This document shows positions 8,264 to 17,325 of a DNA stretch of 64,000 bases, in pieces. The stretch's first letter is position 1; the number at the start of each line of letters is the position of its first letter. Origin of the DNA: Planomonospora sp. ID67723. GTDB lineage: Bacteria > Actinomycetota > Actinomycetes > Streptosporangiales > Streptosporangiaceae. The notes under the pieces were generated by a model. It saw only the letters and a list, made by a program, of their open reading frames with translations. It searched no databases and was not told the origin of the DNA. The translations under genes were made by a program, and so were the position numbers. The stretch is taken from assembly GCF_015711605.1 (NCBI RefSeq), contig NZ_JABTEZ010000001.1, positions 1,826,001 through 1,890,000 on the forward strand, given 5' to 3'.

Positions 8264-9295
8264 ATGTCATTGGAAGTGGTAAGAAGCCGGAAACGCATGG
8301 CGGTGATGCTCTACGCCGCGACCGCGCTGTCACTGGTGCTGGCCTACGGGCTCGGCGTGATCGAGCAGCGGTTCTTCACGTCCGCGGTCTCCGTGGTCGC
8401 CTTGTCGGCCGGTCTGCTGGCGTTCCTCCGAGTGGAGTCCTTCCTCAGGGACTACCGGAGGAATCTCAAGGAGCACCAGAGGAGCGCGAAGCAGACCAAG
8501 CAGGTGCGCGTCGAGCTGAATCACGTCAGAAGAAAGCTCGACGCGTTGGAGAGTGTGGAGAGGAAACGGCACGCCGAACAACTCGGAGCCGTGGAGAAGT
8601 CTACGGCCCGGTTGGAACGCGAGTTCGGGCTGGTGGACAGGAAATTCCGTGCCGTGGAACGCACTGTTCGCGACACTTATGCCCAGACCGAGGCGTTCGT
8701 CGACCTGCGGGCTCTCATCAGCCCCAGGGCACCGCTCCCGCCGCTCGTGAGCTGGGCGGTCTCCGCCGACGCGCTGCGCCCGATGATCGAATGGATCCTC
8801 CGGGCCGAGCCGAAGGTGATCGTGGAGTGCGGCAGCGGGTCGTCCAGCGTCTGGATGGGTTATGTGGCGGAGCGGACAGGGGCGACGATCATCGCGCTCG
8901 AACACGACCCGCGCTACGCGGAGGCTTCCCGGGCTCTCGTCGAGGCCCACGGCCTGTCGGAGGTCGTCGATGTGCGCCTCGCTCCGTTGCAGGAGTGGAG
9001 GAGCGGAGACGAGACCTGGCAGTGGTACTCACTCGACGCCCTGGAGGACCTGACGGAGATCGGCCTGCTCTTCATCGACGGGCCTCCCGGTGCCACGGGA
9101 CCTCTCGCACGCTATCCCGCCCTTCCGCTTCTCCTGCCCCGTTGCGCCGACCAGGTTGCGATCTTCCTCGACGACACCGGGAGGGAGCAGGAGAGCGCGG
9201 TGAGCGACCGCTGGGCCGCGGAGTTCCCCGAACTGATCCGCTCTGACCACAGGAGGAACAAAGGGCTCGACGTGTTCGTCAGGAGCTCTGCATGA
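8264..9295 (+). CDS. Membrane-anchored coiled-coil SAM methyltransferase
   Basis: This 343-residue protein has three parts. Two hydrophobic helices lie at about 12-33 and 38-56. A long charged helical region at about 58-145, with heptad-like leucines and many Arg/Glu/Lys, is a predicted coiled coil. A class I methyltransferase-like domain follows, with VIVECGSGSSSVWMGY (185-200), IALEHDPRYAE and LLFIDGPPGATG (Methyltransf_24 style). ATG 8264 is preceded by GGAGG (8254-8258). It overlaps the next gene by ATGA. A methyltransferase on a coiled-coil stalk in a polysaccharide locus recalls chain-terminating or length-setting enzymes, but that role is inference. Confidence 0.75.
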   Translation: MSLEVVRSRKRMAVMLYAATALSLVLAYGLGVIEQRFFTSAVSVVALSAGLLAFLRVESFLRDYRRNLKEHQRSAKQTKQVRVELNHVRRKLDALESVERKRHAEQLGAVEKSTARLEREFGLVDRKFRAVERTVRDTYAQTEAFVDLRALISPRAPLPPLVSWAVSADALRPMIEWILRAEPKVIVECGSGSSSVWMGYVAERTGATIIALEHDPRYAEASRALVEAHGLSEVVDVRLAPLQEWRSGDETWQWYSLDALEDLTEIGLLFIDGPPGATGPLARYPALPLLLPRCADQVAIFLDDTGREQESAVSDRWAAEFPELIRSDHRRNKGLDVFVRSSA

Positions 9296-11271
9296 GTGCC
9301 TGGTCCACCGGTTCCGGCCTCTCTCTGGGCTGCCACATCGGGTTCGGGGGGGATCCCGAACCGCTGACACGGTTGATCAAGGGCACCGGCGGCGTCGACG
9401 GGGCCTGGACGGACCTGGACGGCGCGCCGACGGACCACCCGTTCGCGGCACCCGGTGCGGGACGCTTCGTCCTCGTGGCACGGACGCCCGCCGACCTGCG
9501 GCGAGCGGTCCCCATGGCGGGACTCCTGCCGCGCGCCCGTACGGTCACCGTGGTCATCTCGGAATATCCCGACTGGCGGAATCCGCCCGTGCCGGTCCTC
9601 GGCAATGCACGCGCCTGGAGCAACCTGCTCGAGGTCCGGATCCGCAGGGAGGAGGGCGGCTCATGGTGGGCCGAGGTGAGCTTCAGCGCGCCGGCGCCGG
9701 CAGGCGAAGTGCTGAGAGCGGTGTCCCGTGGCCTGACGGGCCGTTCACGGAGCGCCGCGGACACGCCGGTGGTCGCGCTGGCCGGTGTCGGAGCGTGTCA
9801 CTGGCGTCCGGGGGATCCCAACGTCACGCTCGCCCCTCCGGCGGGTCCGATCCCCGAGAGACGGACGGCGCCTGGCTGCGACCTCTTCCTGAGAACGGTG
9901 GAGCCCGGTGCTCCGTCAAGCCCGGTGGACGACGTCCATCCGATCGATCGAGCCGAGCTCCTGCACGGCGCCGAGGATCGGTCCGGGGCGGAGCGCCGGA
10001 CCGAGCCGGTTCCCCTGCTCGGTCCGGATGACCTTCCCCCGGTCGATGAGCTGTCGGTCTGCCCCATCGGCTTCGCTTCGGTTGCGGGAGGGCCCATCGG
10101 CGAACTCCGGGACGAGAGCGAAACCTACGAGATAGCCGTGCACGGTGATGTCATCGCCCGCATCGCGCCATCCGGCGCTCTCACGGAGATGGACGTCGCC
10201 CGGGTGCGGGGGCTTGCGGGTGTCGAGGTCGACCTCAAACGGGAGCGGCCGGCCTCCGTCGGCCTCGCCCGGGTCGTCTGCGGGCTGGCGGCCGCAGGCG
10301 TGCCTGTCTTGGCCGATCCCGGGCCGGTATGGCACCGGGTGCTGGGACCGGAACTGGCGGAGTTGATGAGCTGCTCCGGCCTGGAGGATCTGGCCGATCC
10401 GCTGGCTCGTGAACAGTTCAGCATCCGGTTGCGGCGATCGGCGCTGATGTTGCACGGGACGGGGCCCCGATGGCGGAGGCTCGCCCGGTCGCGGGACGTG
10501 CCGGTTCCGGAGCCGTCCCCGGTCTCGGTGATCCTGTGCACGCAGCGGCCGGAGATGGTGGGGTTCGCGCTGGAGCAGATCGGCCGGCAGCGAGGTGTGG
10601 ATGTGGAAGTGGTCCTCTCCCTGCACGGGTTCCCCCGGAACCTGCCCGGTGTCGCGCGGGCGATCTCCTCGTACCAGGGGACGATCACGGTGGTCGAGGA
10701 GGACCGGGACCGGGTGTTCGGTGAGGTGCTCAACCGGGCTGTCCGACGGGCCCAGGGAACGTTCCTGGCCAAGATGGACGACGACGACTGGTACGGCCCG
10801 GACCATCTGTCGGACCTGCTGCTCGCCCAGCGCTATTCGAACGCCGACCTGGTGGGGGCCGCGTCCGAGTTCGTATATCTGGAACCCATCGACGTCACCA
10901 TCCGCCGTGAGATCAAGACGGAGGTCTACACCAACCACGTGGCCGGCAGCTCCATGCTGGTCTCACGGGCGATGCTCGACGAGGCGGGCGGGTTCCGGCC
11001 GATCCCGCGCACCGTGGACGGCCAGTTGCTGGAGTCGGTCTCCTCCGCCGGAGGGCGGATCTATCGCACCCACGGTTTCAACTACATCGTCAGCCGGCGG
11101 CTCGTATCGGGACACACATGGCAGGAGCCGCTGACCACATTCTTGGGGAACTACGTTCGGCAATGGCGGGGGTTCTATGCCAATCCCCTGATGGAAACGG
11201 GCGGCTCCGAAGTAGGAGAAGGACATTCCTTCGCGAAAGGTAATGCCGCCGATAGAGAAGGACGGCAGTGA
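9292..11271 (+). CDS. Large GT2 family glycosyltransferase
   Basis: This 659-residue protein carries its GT2 domain in the C-terminal third. PVSVILCTQRPEMVGFAL begins near 407, and AKMDDDDWYGPDHL (about 492-505) holds the metal-binding DxD. AGSSMLVSRAMLDEAGGFRP and an Arg-rich SRRLVSGHTW follow. The first ~400 residues contain no domain I recognise and may bind the acceptor or partners. It starts at ATG 9292 inside the stop of the preceding methyltransferase gene and ends overlapping the next GT2 gene, so the three are one translationally coupled unit. Donor and acceptor are unknown. Confidence 0.82.
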   Translation: MSAWSTGSGLSLGCHIGFGGDPEPLTRLIKGTGGVDGAWTDLDGAPTDHPFAAPGAGRFVLVARTPADLRRAVPMAGLLPRARTVTVVISEYPDWRNPPVPVLGNARAWSNLLEVRIRREEGGSWWAEVSFSAPAPAGEVLRAVSRGLTGRSRSAADTPVVALAGVGACHWRPGDPNVTLAPPAGPIPERRTAPGCDLFLRTVEPGAPSSPVDDVHPIDRAELLHGAEDRSGAERRTEPVPLLGPDDLPPVDELSVCPIGFASVAGGPIGELRDESETYEIAVHGDVIARIAPSGALTEMDVARVRGLAGVEVDLKRERPASVGLARVVCGLAAAGVPVLADPGPVWHRVLGPELAELMSCSGLEDLADPLAREQFSIRLRRSALMLHGTGPRWRRLARSRDVPVPEPSPVSVILCTQRPEMVGFALEQIGRQRGVDVEVVLSLHGFPRNLPGVARAISSYQGTITVVEEDRDRVFGEVLNRAVRRAQGTFLAKMDDDDWYGPDHLSDLLLAQRYSNADLVGAASEFVYLEPIDVTIRREIKTEVYTNHVAGSSMLVSRAMLDEAGGFRPIPRTVDGQLLESVSSAGGRIYRTHGFNYIVSRRLVSGHTWQEPLTTFLGNYVRQWRGFYANPLMETGGSEVGEGHSFAKGNAADREGRQ

Positions 11272-13040
11272 TGCACATCCCGTTTACGAGCGCGGACACG
11301 GTAGAGACGCCTAAGCCGCTGATCCGGTTGAACGACTTCGGCTGCCTGACCCCACCGGAGCTGGGCTCCTGGTCACCTCGGCGCACCGTGAGCATCGTCA
11401 TCCCGGCGTACCGGTGCGATGACACCCTTCAGCTCACTCTCGCGAGCCTGGCGGCACAGAGCTATCCGAGCCACCTGACCGAGGTCATCGTCGTCGACGA
11501 CGGAGAGGAAGAGCCGCTCCGCCTCCCCGAGACGGTCCCCGAGAACACCCGTGTCATCCGTCCCCAGTCCGGCTGGGGCATCGCCAACGCCTTCCACAGC
11601 GGGGTGGCGGCGGCGGAAGGCGACGTCGTCCACCGGCTCGACGCGGACCTGGTGCTGTGCCGGGAACACGTCGAGGCGCAGATGCGATGGCATCATCTGG
11701 CCGACTACCTGGTGCTTCTGGGACGGCTTCGGTTCAACGACTACGTCCCTGGCAGCATGAGCGCCTCGGACGTGCACGCGGCCGTGGCTGCGGGGGCGAT
11801 GGACGAACTCTTCGGTGAGGACGAGGGAGCCCCCCAGTGGACCGAGCAGGTGTGGGACAGGACCGGTGACCTCCGCCAGGCGGATCTGGGTGTCTTCCGG
11901 CTCCACGTCGGAGCGACGGTGTCCCTGCCGCGGCGGTTGTACTGGTCGGCGGGTGGCATGGACACCTCGCTGCTGCGCGGGTCGGACACCGAGATCGGCT
12001 ATCGCCTGGCACAGGCCGGCGCGGTCTTCGTCGCCGATCGGGAGTCACACTGCCGCCACCTGGGCAGTTCCACGGTGATGCGCCGGCAGGACGAGGTCAA
12101 GCGGTACACCAAGCCCTTCATGGCCGAACGGATCCCCTACCGCCAGTACCGCCCGCCGAAGGTTTCCGGCCGGCAGTACCTCGTCCCCACCGTCGAGGCG
12201 GTGGTCGTCGCCGACGGCCAATCGCTGGAGGACGTACGGGCCACCGTCAACGGCCTTCTCCTGGGATGGATGTCCGACATCTCCGTCAGCCTTGTCGGTT
12301 CCTGGCACCTGCTCACCGACGGGCGCCATTCCCCGCTGGACGCCCCGCTGCTGGACCTCCGTCTCATCAGGGAGACCTATCGAGGGGAGAGCCGTGTTCG
12401 CTTCGTGGAGAAGGCCGCCGAGACGGCCTTCCCGACTCCCTTCCGGTTCACGTGCCCGGCGGGCTGGCTGCCCGGTCCGGATTCACTGGGACGACTTGTG
12501 AAGTTCGCCGACGACGGAGCGTTCGGTCTGGTCTGCCTGGCGCTGGACGAGAACGCGGACGCGGTGGTGAGGGCCCGATTGGAGCGGACCGCGGCCGTCC
12601 GGCGTGCCCAGATGCTCATCTCGCCGGGTGACGGTCTGGACGACATGATCCATGAGGTTTTCGGGACGGTCTGGGAGGACGGCCGGAAGTGGGGGATCCT
12701 TCCCGCCGGTGACGAGCGTCCCGTCTCCCCGGCTGCGCTCTCCGCGGAGGTCGAACGGTGGCGCCAGCGGGCGGAGAAGTGGGAGGACCGGGCACGGCGG
12801 TGGAAGAGGGAGGCACGGGAACAGCGGACGGGGCGGCCACGGTGGCGGATCGACGGCACATCGAGGCTCCTGCCCCGGGCTTTCGGGAAGGGACTGCGAC
12901 TGGTCGGGATGGGCGGGTCCCGTCATCGATCGGTGGACGGGGAGACCGGGGCTTCAGCCGTGTCGGACGTCGGAGCCGCACCCCGCGCCCCTCAGCCGTG
13001 GGATGCGGAGCGGGGCGGCCCTCTCGGACAGAGGGGGTGA
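11271..13040 (+). CDS. GT2 family glycosyltransferase with basic C-terminal helix
   Basis: This 589-residue protein has an N-terminal GT2 fold: TVSIVIPAYRCDDTLQL (about 39-55), VIVVDDGEEEP, HRLDADLVLCREH (about 121-133, the DxD) and GGMDTSLLRGSDTEIGYRL. The middle domain (about 295-480) is unassigned. Residues about 493-525 form an Arg/Trp-rich charged helix (RWRQRAEKWEDRARRW) and the tail is disordered. Start ATG 11271 follows AGAAGGA; GTG 11268 is also possible. It overlaps the upstream GT2 stop by 1 bp. It probably adds a sugar to the same polymer as its neighbours. Confidence 0.82.
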   Translation: MHIPFTSADTVETPKPLIRLNDFGCLTPPELGSWSPRRTVSIVIPAYRCDDTLQLTLASLAAQSYPSHLTEVIVVDDGEEEPLRLPETVPENTRVIRPQSGWGIANAFHSGVAAAEGDVVHRLDADLVLCREHVEAQMRWHHLADYLVLLGRLRFNDYVPGSMSASDVHAAVAAGAMDELFGEDEGAPQWTEQVWDRTGDLRQADLGVFRLHVGATVSLPRRLYWSAGGMDTSLLRGSDTEIGYRLAQAGAVFVADRESHCRHLGSSTVMRRQDEVKRYTKPFMAERIPYRQYRPPKVSGRQYLVPTVEAVVVADGQSLEDVRATVNGLLLGWMSDISVSLVGSWHLLTDGRHSPLDAPLLDLRLIRETYRGESRVRFVEKAAETAFPTPFRFTCPAGWLPGPDSLGRLVKFADDGAFGLVCLALDENADAVVRARLERTAAVRRAQMLISPGDGLDDMIHEVFGTVWEDGRKWGILPAGDERPVSPAALSAEVERWRQRAEKWEDRARRWKREAREQRTGRPRWRIDGTSRLLPRAFGKGLRLVGMGGSRHRSVDGETGASAVSDVGAAPRAPQPWDAERGGPLGQRG

Positions 13041-13043
13041 AGG

Positions 13044-16000
13044 ATGCCCCTGATCAGTGTCATCGTGCCGATCTACAACGTCGAGCCCTACCTCCAGGCG
13101 TGCCTGGAGTCACTCGCGGCCCAGACCTGGCGTGACATCGAAGTCGTCATGGTCGACGACGGCTCGCCCGACGCCAGCGCCGAGATCGCCCAGAGGTACG
13201 CCGCGGACGACCCCCGTTTCCTGCTCGTCCGCCAGGCCAACCGCGGTCTCGGCGCGGCACGCAACGCGGGGCTGCGGCGGGCCTCCGGAGAGTTCGCCGC
13301 CTTCCTCGACAGCGACGACCTGCTGCCGTTGCACGCGCTGGAGACCATGGTGAGCAGCCTCCTGGAGACCGGCTCCGACCTCGTCGCCGGGAACGTTCAA
13401 CGCTTCGGCGGGCGGGGAGTACGGCAGGCGCCGATGTACCGGGAGATCGCGGCCCGCCCGCTCCGGCGCACCCACGTCACCGAGCACCCCGTCCTGCTGC
13501 GGGACCGGCTGGTCACCAACAAGCTCTGGCGCCGTTCGTTCTGGGACGAGCACGGCATGGGCTTCCCCGAGGGGGTGCTCTACGAGGACATCGCGGTCGC
13601 CCTCCGGGCGCATTTCCTCGCCAAAACGGTGGACGTGCTGACCACCCCCGTCTACCTGTGGCGCGAGCGGGAGGGCGAGCAGCTCTCCATCACTCAGGAC
13701 CGCGCGCAGGTCAAGGGCATCGAGGACCGGTTCACCGCCGTGCGGTCGGTACGCGGTTTCCTCCTCGGCGGCGACTACGCCGAGCACGTTCCCACCTGGG
13801 ACCGTACCGTCCTCGACCACGACCTCCCGCTCTTCTTCCCGGCGCTCCAGCACGGTGACGACGCCTTCCGGCGGCGGTTCACGGAGCTCGCCGCGGCCTA
13901 CCTCGACGAGGTCGACCCCGGCGTTCTCACCTCCATCCCCGCCACACGCCGCGTCCTGTGGCACCTGGTACGGCACGGCAGGATGGACGACGCGCTCGAA
14001 CAGCTCGCCTGGGAGCGGACCGCCGAGCCGCAGGCCGTACGCCGGGGCACCCGTTACCACCTCGACACGCCGGTGCGCGACCTGCCCGCGGAGGCGACGC
14101 GCCTGCGCGGCGATCTCACCCTGCGGCAGCGGGTGGACGAGCTGCGCTGGGAGGACGGCCGCCTGGTGGTCGAGGGACGGGCCACCCTCCGTCACCTCCG
14201 CCCGTCCCAGCGGATCCATCAGCAGATATTCGCCTCCCTGGTCCAGCCGGACACCGGGCGGCAGATCCGTATACCGGTCGCAGCCGTGCAGGCGGGTTCG
14301 ATCGGATATTCCCGTAACAGCCGTAAACGGCGTGACTGGGGAGGGTTCCGCCTCGTCATCGATCCGGCCCAGATCGGCGCCAAGAAGGCGTCGAGCTGGC
14401 ATGTCGAGCTGATGGTGATCCACCGGGGCATGGTGCGGCGCGAGCGGTTGCGCGCGGGTGACGTCGAGAGCGTCCATGAGGTACGGCCGGGCATACGTCT
14501 GATCACGGAGCGGACCGGAGGCGACTTCACCCTCCGGGTGGAGCCGGAACGGCTGCGGCTCACCGGCCGGACGGTGACCGGCGGCCGGCTCCGGCTGACC
14601 GGGCACGCGCCCGGCGGCCTGGCCGCGCCTGTCCTCCAGCTCACCCGTGAACCCGGCGGATCCGTCCTGTCCTATCCGGTCCACAGCCGGGGCGGTTCCT
14701 TCCACGCCGAGCTCGATCTCCGGGACGTGCTGCCCCCGCGGGTGCCCCGGCTCGATCCTGCCTGTCAGGAGGCCGCGGCCCTGGACATGAGGGTGGAGTG
14801 GCGGATCCGGATCGTCGACGGCGAGGCGATGCCGATCGCCGACGGTCTTCCGGAGGCCCGGCACACGCAAGGCGACCGCGAGGTCGTCATGACCGCATCA
14901 CCTGCCGGTGAGTTCGTGGTGCGGGTGCAGCCTCCGGCGGCCGTCCTGGAGCGCGCGGAATGGTCCGGCGATGCGCGGTTGCTGCTCGCCGGAGCGTTCG
15001 CCGGCGCCGACCGGGCGCCGGTCCGTCTCGTCGTGTCCTCCACCGACCGGCGCGACGAGCGGCTGTTCCCCGTCCACTGCGCGGGCACCCGTTTCGAGAC
15101 CGTCCTCACTCCCGGCGCGGTCTCCTCCCTCGCCGGGACGCTCCCGCTGCCTGCGGGGAGGTACAGGCTGGCGCTCCGGGCGCCCGGCCGGGACTTCCCC
15201 CTGGAGGGCCACGGGAACGTACGGCACGGCACCGCCGCGCGAACGTTCGCGCTCGATGCGGACGAGACGGGGAAAATCCTGCTCACGGTCGGCGACGACC
15301 TGACGGACGAGGAACGCGGCGCCACGAACCAGCAGGAGCTGCGGACGACGCGCTACCCCGCGTGGCGGGAGGAACCGCTGCGGCAGGCCGTGCTGTTCGA
15401 CAGCTACTCCGGCAGGCGGTTCTCCGACAACCCGAGGGCCGTCTACGAGGAACTGCGGCGCAGAGGCTCCGCCCTGGAGTTCCTGTGGGTGGTCAGGGAC
15501 GGGCAGGTGGAGCTGCCCCCCGACGTGACCCCGGTCCGGTTCCACGGCAGGGAGCACTACGAGGCACTCGCCCGCTGCCGCTACGTCGTCACCAACACCC
15601 ATTTGCCGTCCTGGTTCGAGCGCAGACAGGGACAGACGGTCCTGCAGACCTGGCACGGCTCCGTGGCGAAGCGAATCGGGTTCGACACGGAGGAGGTCTC
15701 ACTCGCCGCGCCGGAGCTCCGCAGGCGACTGGCCAGGAAGATCGAGCAGTGGGACTACCTGCTCTCGCCCGGCCCCTGGTGCACACCGATCCTGACGAGT
15801 GCCTTCCGGTTCCGGGGGACGGTGCTGGAGGCCGGTCACCCGCGCAACGACGTGCTGGTCCGGCCGGGCGGGGAGGAACTGGCCGAGCGGGTCAGGGAAC
15901 GGCTCGGCCTGCCGCCCGGGAGGAAAGCGGTGCTCTACGCCCCGACCCGACGCGGGGACGCGCTCGACGGCAGGAGCCGCGTCCGGTCCGGCCTCCGGCT

Positions 16001-16457
16001 GGACTTCGACCGGATGCGCGAGCGGCTCGGATCCGACCACGTGCTGCTGGTCCGTCGGCATCCCGACACCGCGGACGCGGTGTCCCGCGCCGACGGGGAG
16101 TTCGTCCTCGACGTGTCGGCCTATCCGGACGTCCGGGAGCTGTACCTGGCCGCCGACGTCCTCGTCACCGACTACTCCTCGGCCATGGCCGACTTCGCGG
16201 TGACCGGCCGCCCGATCCTCCTGTACGCCTACGACCTGGAGCACTACCGGGGCGAGGGCCGGGCCTTCTACCTCGACCTGGAGGCGGAGGCGCCGGGCCC
16301 CCTGCTCCGCACCACCGACGAGGTCATCGAGGCGCTCAGAGGGCTCGACGCGGTCGCCGCGGAGTACGCCGAGCGCTATGCCGCCTTCACCGCCAGGCAC
16401 TGCCCCCTCGACGACGGGGGTGCCGCGGCGAGGGTCGTCGACCGGGTCTTCATCTGA
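13044..16457 (+). CDS. GT2 glycosyltransferase fused to TagF-type CDP-glycerol glycerophosphotransferase
   Basis: This 1137-residue protein has two catalytic parts. Residues 1 to about 230 form a GT2 domain (LISVIVPIYNVEPYLQACLE, FAAFLDSDDLLP, then VLYEDIAVALRAHF). Residues about 778-1130 match the teichoic-acid polymerase domain (Glyphos_transf): VLFDSYSGRRFSDNPRAVYE, VLQTWHGSVAKRIG (about 866), HPRNDVL and LVTDYSSAMADFAVTGRP (about 1040). A long beta-rich linker lies between. TagF domains transfer glycerol phosphate from CDP-glycerol, so this enzyme could add both a sugar and a polyol phosphate. ATG 13044 is preceded by GAGGGGG and lies 3 bp after the previous stop. A second fusion of the same plan is at 23640-26432. 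Confidence 0.88.
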   Translation: MPLISVIVPIYNVEPYLQACLESLAAQTWRDIEVVMVDDGSPDASAEIAQRYAADDPRFLLVRQANRGLGAARNAGLRRASGEFAAFLDSDDLLPLHALETMVSSLLETGSDLVAGNVQRFGGRGVRQAPMYREIAARPLRRTHVTEHPVLLRDRLVTNKLWRRSFWDEHGMGFPEGVLYEDIAVALRAHFLAKTVDVLTTPVYLWREREGEQLSITQDRAQVKGIEDRFTAVRSVRGFLLGGDYAEHVPTWDRTVLDHDLPLFFPALQHGDDAFRRRFTELAAAYLDEVDPGVLTSIPATRRVLWHLVRHGRMDDALEQLAWERTAEPQAVRRGTRYHLDTPVRDLPAEATRLRGDLTLRQRVDELRWEDGRLVVEGRATLRHLRPSQRIHQQIFASLVQPDTGRQIRIPVAAVQAGSIGYSRNSRKRRDWGGFRLVIDPAQIGAKKASSWHVELMVIHRGMVRRERLRAGDVESVHEVRPGIRLITERTGGDFTLRVEPERLRLTGRTVTGGRLRLTGHAPGGLAAPVLQLTREPGGSVLSYPVHSRGGSFHAELDLRDVLPPRVPRLDPACQEAAALDMRVEWRIRIVDGEAMPIADGLPEARHTQGDREVVMTASPAGEFVVRVQPPAAVLERAEWSGDARLLLAGAFAGADRAPVRLVVSSTDRRDERLFPVHCAGTRFETVLTPGAVSSLAGTLPLPAGRYRLALRAPGRDFPLEGHGNVRHGTAARTFALDADETGKILLTVGDDLTDEERGATNQQELRTTRYPAWREEPLRQAVLFDSYSGRRFSDNPRAVYEELRRRGSALEFLWVVRDGQVELPPDVTPVRFHGREHYEALARCRYVVTNTHLPSWFERRQGQTVLQTWHGSVAKRIGFDTEEVSLAAPELRRRLARKIEQWDYLLSPGPWCTPILTSAFRFRGTVLEAGHPRNDVLVRPGGEELAERVRERLGLPPGRKAVLYAPTRRGDALDGRSRVRSGLRLDFDRMRERLGSDHVLLVRRHPDTADAVSRADGEFVLDVSAYPDVRELYLAADVLVTDYSSAMADFAVTGRPILLYAYDLEHYRGEGRAFYLDLEAEAPGPLLRTTDEVIEALRGLDAVAAEYAERYAAFTARHCPLDDGGAAARVVDRVFI

Positions 16458-16471
16458 GCAGACCGGACCCT

Positions 16472-16490
16472 CACCCGGGCCGGCCGGGTG
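16472..16490 (+). terminator. Short GC hairpin between the GT2-TagF and sulfotransferase-like genes
   Basis: CACCCGG (16472-16478) and CCGGGTG (16484-16490) form a 7-bp stem with a 5-nt loop, 15 bp after the stop. No U-tract follows, so it may be an attenuator or processing site instead of a full terminator. Confidence 0.4.
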
Positions 16491-16516
16491 TTCACCTGAA
16501 TGGAAGGAGCGCTGGA

Positions 16517-17068
16517 ATGAACATATTCGTGCTCGGCACCGGTCGTTGCGGGACGACGACGTTCATCCGTGCCTGCGAGCATCTCGACAACTTCACCGCA
16601 GGGCACGAGACGCTGTCGCAGATGTGCGGTGAGGACCGGTTCGCGTACCCGGGACGGCACATCGAGGCCGACAACCGTCTCTCCTGGTTCCTCGGGCAAC
16701 TGGCCCTGCGCTACGACGGCCGGGACGTGCTCTACGTGCACCTGCGCCGTGACCCCGAAGCGGTCGTGTCGAGCTTCCTGAAGCGCTGGGACAGCACCTA
16801 CCGCGCATCGATCATGCGCTCCTACGCGCACGGGCTCCTCCAGAGGGCGAGCGACTGGCCCGAGCGGGAGCGCGCCCTCGTGTGCCGGTCCTACGTCGAC
16901 ACGGTGACGGCCAACATCGAGGAGTTCCTCCGTCACCGGGACTCGACGACGATGTGGCTGGAAGAGGCCGACTGGGCCTTCCCCGGGTTCCTGGACCGGA
17001 TCGGGGCGGTGGGAGACCTGGAGGCGGCGCGGGCCGAGTGGAGGGTCCAGCACAACGCTTCGGTGTAG
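16517..17068 (+). CDS. Short sulfotransferase-like protein
   Basis: This 183-residue protein starts with NIFVLGTGRCGTTTFIRA, a P-loop-like 5'-phosphosulfate-binding motif of sulfotransferases. YVHLRRDPEAVVSSFLKRW (about 76-94) resembles the 3'-phosphate-binding R-D-P/G-x-x-V-x-S motif. It is shorter than usual for the family (250-350 residues), but the reading frame is clean with a good ribosome site (GGAAGGA, 16502-16508). It would take sulfate from PAPS to a hydroxyl, or it may have lost full activity. It is the first of four sulfotransferase-like genes in 6 kb. Confidence 0.72.
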   Translation: MNIFVLGTGRCGTTTFIRACEHLDNFTAGHETLSQMCGEDRFAYPGRHIEADNRLSWFLGQLALRYDGRDVLYVHLRRDPEAVVSSFLKRWDSTYRASIMRSYAHGLLQRASDWPERERALVCRSYVDTVTANIEEFLRHRDSTTMWLEEADWAFPGFLDRIGAVGDLEAARAEWRVQHNASV

Positions 17069-17091
17069 CGGAGGGCCCGCCGGCCTCCGCT
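17067..17091 (+). terminator. Hairpin at the end of the short sulfotransferase gene
   Basis: AGCGGAGG (17067-17074) pairs perfectly with CCTCCGCT (17084-17091) around a 9-nt loop. It overlaps the stop codon of the preceding gene and could end the upstream transcription unit before the duplicated cassettes. Confidence 0.5.
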
Positions 17092-17092
17092 G

Positions 17093-17121
17093 CGCCGCCT
17101 CACCGCCGCCTCACCGCCGCC
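17093..17121. repeat. Period-11 tandem repeat, about 2.6 copies
   Basis: The unit CGCCGCCTCAC repeats exactly with an 11-bp period over 29 bp in the non-coding gap before the first CDP-alcohol phosphotransferase gene. The gap (17069-17325) holds no gene. Confidence 0.85.
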
Positions 17122-17245
17122 GGGGTCACCGCCGGTGCCTTCGGCCGAGGGGTGAGGGAAGGGACATTCCCGGCACCGAGCTGTAAACCGGAACGCGCTG
17201 AAGCATCATGAGCTCCCCAAACCGAGAGGGGGGACATCCGCCGAG

Positions 17246-17325
17246 GGTCAAGAAGTGGAAAGGAGACCTTCCGGTAGTTACAGAGAGTCAATGCGGGAGG
17301 GCCGGCCGTCGCCATGCTGGCAGCT
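17246..17325 (+). promoter_or_regulatory. Conserved 80-bp leader, copy 1
   Basis: This segment matches 19377-19456 upstream of the paralogous gene, at exactly the same 80-bp distance from the ATG. About 46 of the first 52 positions are identical, including GGAGACCTTCCG and TAGTTACAGA. Conservation in non-coding DNA at a fixed distance suggests a promoter or 5'-UTR element shared by the two cassettes. I cannot assign a sigma factor. Confidence 0.7.

Noticed and set aside
9292-13040. Polyketide or NRPS cluster suggested by the long StrD-type rmlA
   Set aside because: No PKS, NRPS or tailoring genes are present; the neighbours are glycan enzymes.
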